In this document: positions 62,359 through 64,000 of the stretch, piece by piece | How the letters are laid out: the number at the start of each line of letters is the position of its first letter | Numbering within the stretch: the first letter of the stretch is position 1 | From: Pristionchus mayeri | Taxonomy: Eukaryota > Nematoda > Chromadorea > Rhabditida > Neodiplogasteridae | NCBI GenBank assembly: GCA_036245805.1 | Contig: BTRK01000005.1 | Span: 28,563,469-28,627,468, forward strand | Direction: 5' to 3' | Length of the DNA stretch: 64,000 nucleotides | The notes under the pieces: model-generated | What the model was told of the DNA's origin: nothing | The model's database searches: none | The model's input: the letters and a program-made list of their open reading frames with translations, nothing else | Program-made: the position numbers and the translations under genes

Positions 62359-64000
62359 ATGAGCGACGAACTAACCTCACAAGCCATCGAAAAGTTAGTT
62401 CCTTTTTGCGAGACTACTTTTAACTGCTGCTTCAGTGACGCCAATTACGAGGAGCGACTGGCTAAAATCAAGGCGAATAATGAGATAGATGCCAAGTATG
62501 GATACGAGAACTACACTCATCCTCAGGAACGAGTGTCATGGCTAGTCAACATTGCCACAGTTAGTACTTTTCTCATTTTTCAGCATCGGTGCAAAGAAGT
62601 TAGATCATTGACCCTCATCGTTTGCTATTTCACAGCATAGTATTCTGCCTATCTTCCGAAGTAGGTCAATCTCAATTTGGGTGATGGCTGGATTGATCTT
62701 TGAACTCTCTTCTCTCAGGCTGAGATGGTGGACGAGCACACGAAGGTGATCCTCTCTGCTGTCGACTTTTACTTCCTCGAAGAGAGCGGGAAACGATTAA
62801 AGGTGAGATTTATTTGTGTACCACTTATTGCATGCCCGTTCGTTACGCATTCTCCATTCCCCTGATCCCCTTCAGATTACGTATCCCTTCCGTCCCTACT
62901 TCTACGTTGCCATTGCAGACAACTTCGATCTACAGGTGAGCCAATCTAAGAAATCCCCCCACCCTGCCTCTAACCGAATTGTCTCATGATTTCGCTAACA
63001 CTTGAACTGTTTTCGATTATCATATTAGCGACTTTAAAAAATCGAATTATTGCACTTGGGTCATCGAAAATATTTTTAAATTTAAAGCATTATTCTAGCT
63101 GGTTTGGGAAAGGATGAATTTCGTGTTAAATTCGTTCATTAGTTGTGGATTGATTCATGCTAAACTAATTTTCTATTTCGTGATTGAATTGATCTGCTCC
63201 TTGCAGGCAGCAGCGTATCTCTCGAAGAAGTACCCTTTCATACACGTTGAGCACGTCGAGAAGGAGGACCTCGATCTGGTCAGTACTCTCATTGCAGGGA
63301 TACTTCGTCTCTCTGTCTGTTTAATGGAAATAATGAACGATTTGCCTATCCATCAAAAGACAGGAGTGGGTGTGCTTGCAGAAGAACCACCTCTCTGGCA
63401 TCCGTGGCAAGTACATCAAACTGTCCTTCCCCTCCACTGCCGAACTGCTAAAAGTGAAGAAGGATCTCATGCCGCTCGTCAAAAAGAACTCAGAAAAACG
63501 GAAAGAGGTATGATGTAGTTCTATCTCTTCATCGATCACCAACTGACAATAGGACGCCGAATTCGCGACACTGCTAGCCAAGCAGCTGGGTGGCGTCACT
63601 GACGAGACTATCAACGACGACGTCCTCACCAAGTTCATCGACATACGGTAGGTCCTAATTAATAGTTACAGCACGTAATATCGATCGCAGAGAGCACGAC
63701 GTGCCCCTCGACTGCAGAGTGTCCATCGACGAGAAGATCTTCGTCGGAAAATGGTAGGTCAACGGGGTATCCTCATTGAGCAATCGATTTCAGGTACTCG
63801 GTAGTGGGCTGCGGTAAGGACCGAAAACCTACAATCAAGGTAAAGATTTTTATTCTATATATATATTAAACGTCGCTCTGTCAGTAAAGTCAATCAAATT
63901 AATCAATATCTCGCTTACCGTAATCTCTTCCCCGCAGGACCACGCGCGCGGCAGCTACGATCCAGTAGATCCGATCGTGCTGGCCTTCGACATCGAATGC
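62359..64000 (+). CDS. pole-1: DNA polymerase epsilon catalytic subunit, N-terminal part (partial)
   Basis: Leading-strand replicative polymerase of the nucleus. Nine exons are visible: 62359-62559, 62719-62802, 62876-62935, 63207-63278, 63382-63507, 63553-63647, 63691-63753, 63794-63839 and 63938 onward. The joined protein follows the family in order: AKYGYENYTHPQERVSWLVN (human has [20 protein letters not shown]), SAVDFYFLEESGKRLKI, YPFRPYFYVAI, AAYLSKKYP, EKEDLDLKNHLSGIRGKYIK, VKKNSEK, QLGGVTDE, FIDIREHDVPLDCRVSIDEK and finally DPIVLAFDIE. The last is the start of the proofreading exonuclease domain with the catalytic Asp and Glu of motif Exo I. The N terminus is shorter than in vertebrates. 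The gene runs off the window after about 250 of some 2,200 expected residues. The second intron boundary carries a GATCTTTGA motif just before the acceptor. Confidence 0.95.

Overview
The window is animal nuclear DNA, most likely from a diplogastrid nematode close to Pristionchus. Coding sequence is cut into many short exons (roughly 50-200 nt) by introns that are often only 40-60 nt. The introns keep GT..YAG borders, several first exons sit just behind a naked splice acceptor (as expected for spliced-leader trans-splicing), and MITE-like DNA transposons are abundant. The species name is inference; the protein and splice evidence is read from the sequence.

Layout. 1-1.5 kb: 5' part of a minus-strand gene for a membrane-anchored Pro/Ala-rich protein with a Lys-rich tail. 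1.7-2.2 kb: a long-inverted-repeat Tc1/mariner-type MITE, followed by a frameshifted RRM fragment. 3.2-9.2 kb: a plus-strand gene of about 25 exons whose N-terminal part resembles the DDB1/CPSF1/SF3B3 propeller family. 9.5-10.3 kb: a second copy of the MITE, carrying a nested second element. 10.6-11.2 kb: a minus-strand double-RING gene. 12.0-13.3 kb: a decayed mariner-type element. 13.3-17.4 kb: gene-poor. 17.4-41.9 kb: one very large plus-strand gene of some 50-60 exons encoding an unrecognised Ser/Arg-, Lys/Glu- and Gln-rich scaffold-like protein. Its introns carry a tRNA-Thr gene, a hAT element, a TTAA element, a second mariner-type element and an SL-like foldback repeat. 42.3-56.6 kb: a 14.3 kb satellite array of about 81 monomers of 176 bp with higher-order structure. 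57.2-61.4 kb: an ABHD17-like depalmitoylase gene, one coding exon of which is split by a 1.9 kb hAT insertion. 62.4 kb to the end: the first nine exons of the DNA polymerase epsilon catalytic subunit gene.

No operon-like functional link between the neighbouring genes is evident. The best candidates for new biology are three: the hAT insertion that appears to have supplied a working 3' splice site inside a hydrolase exon; the satellite array with its duplicated inverted junction; and two short motifs, GATCAAAGATC (often forming an intron hairpin) and TACNGTA, which recur in the short introns of unrelated genes across the window.
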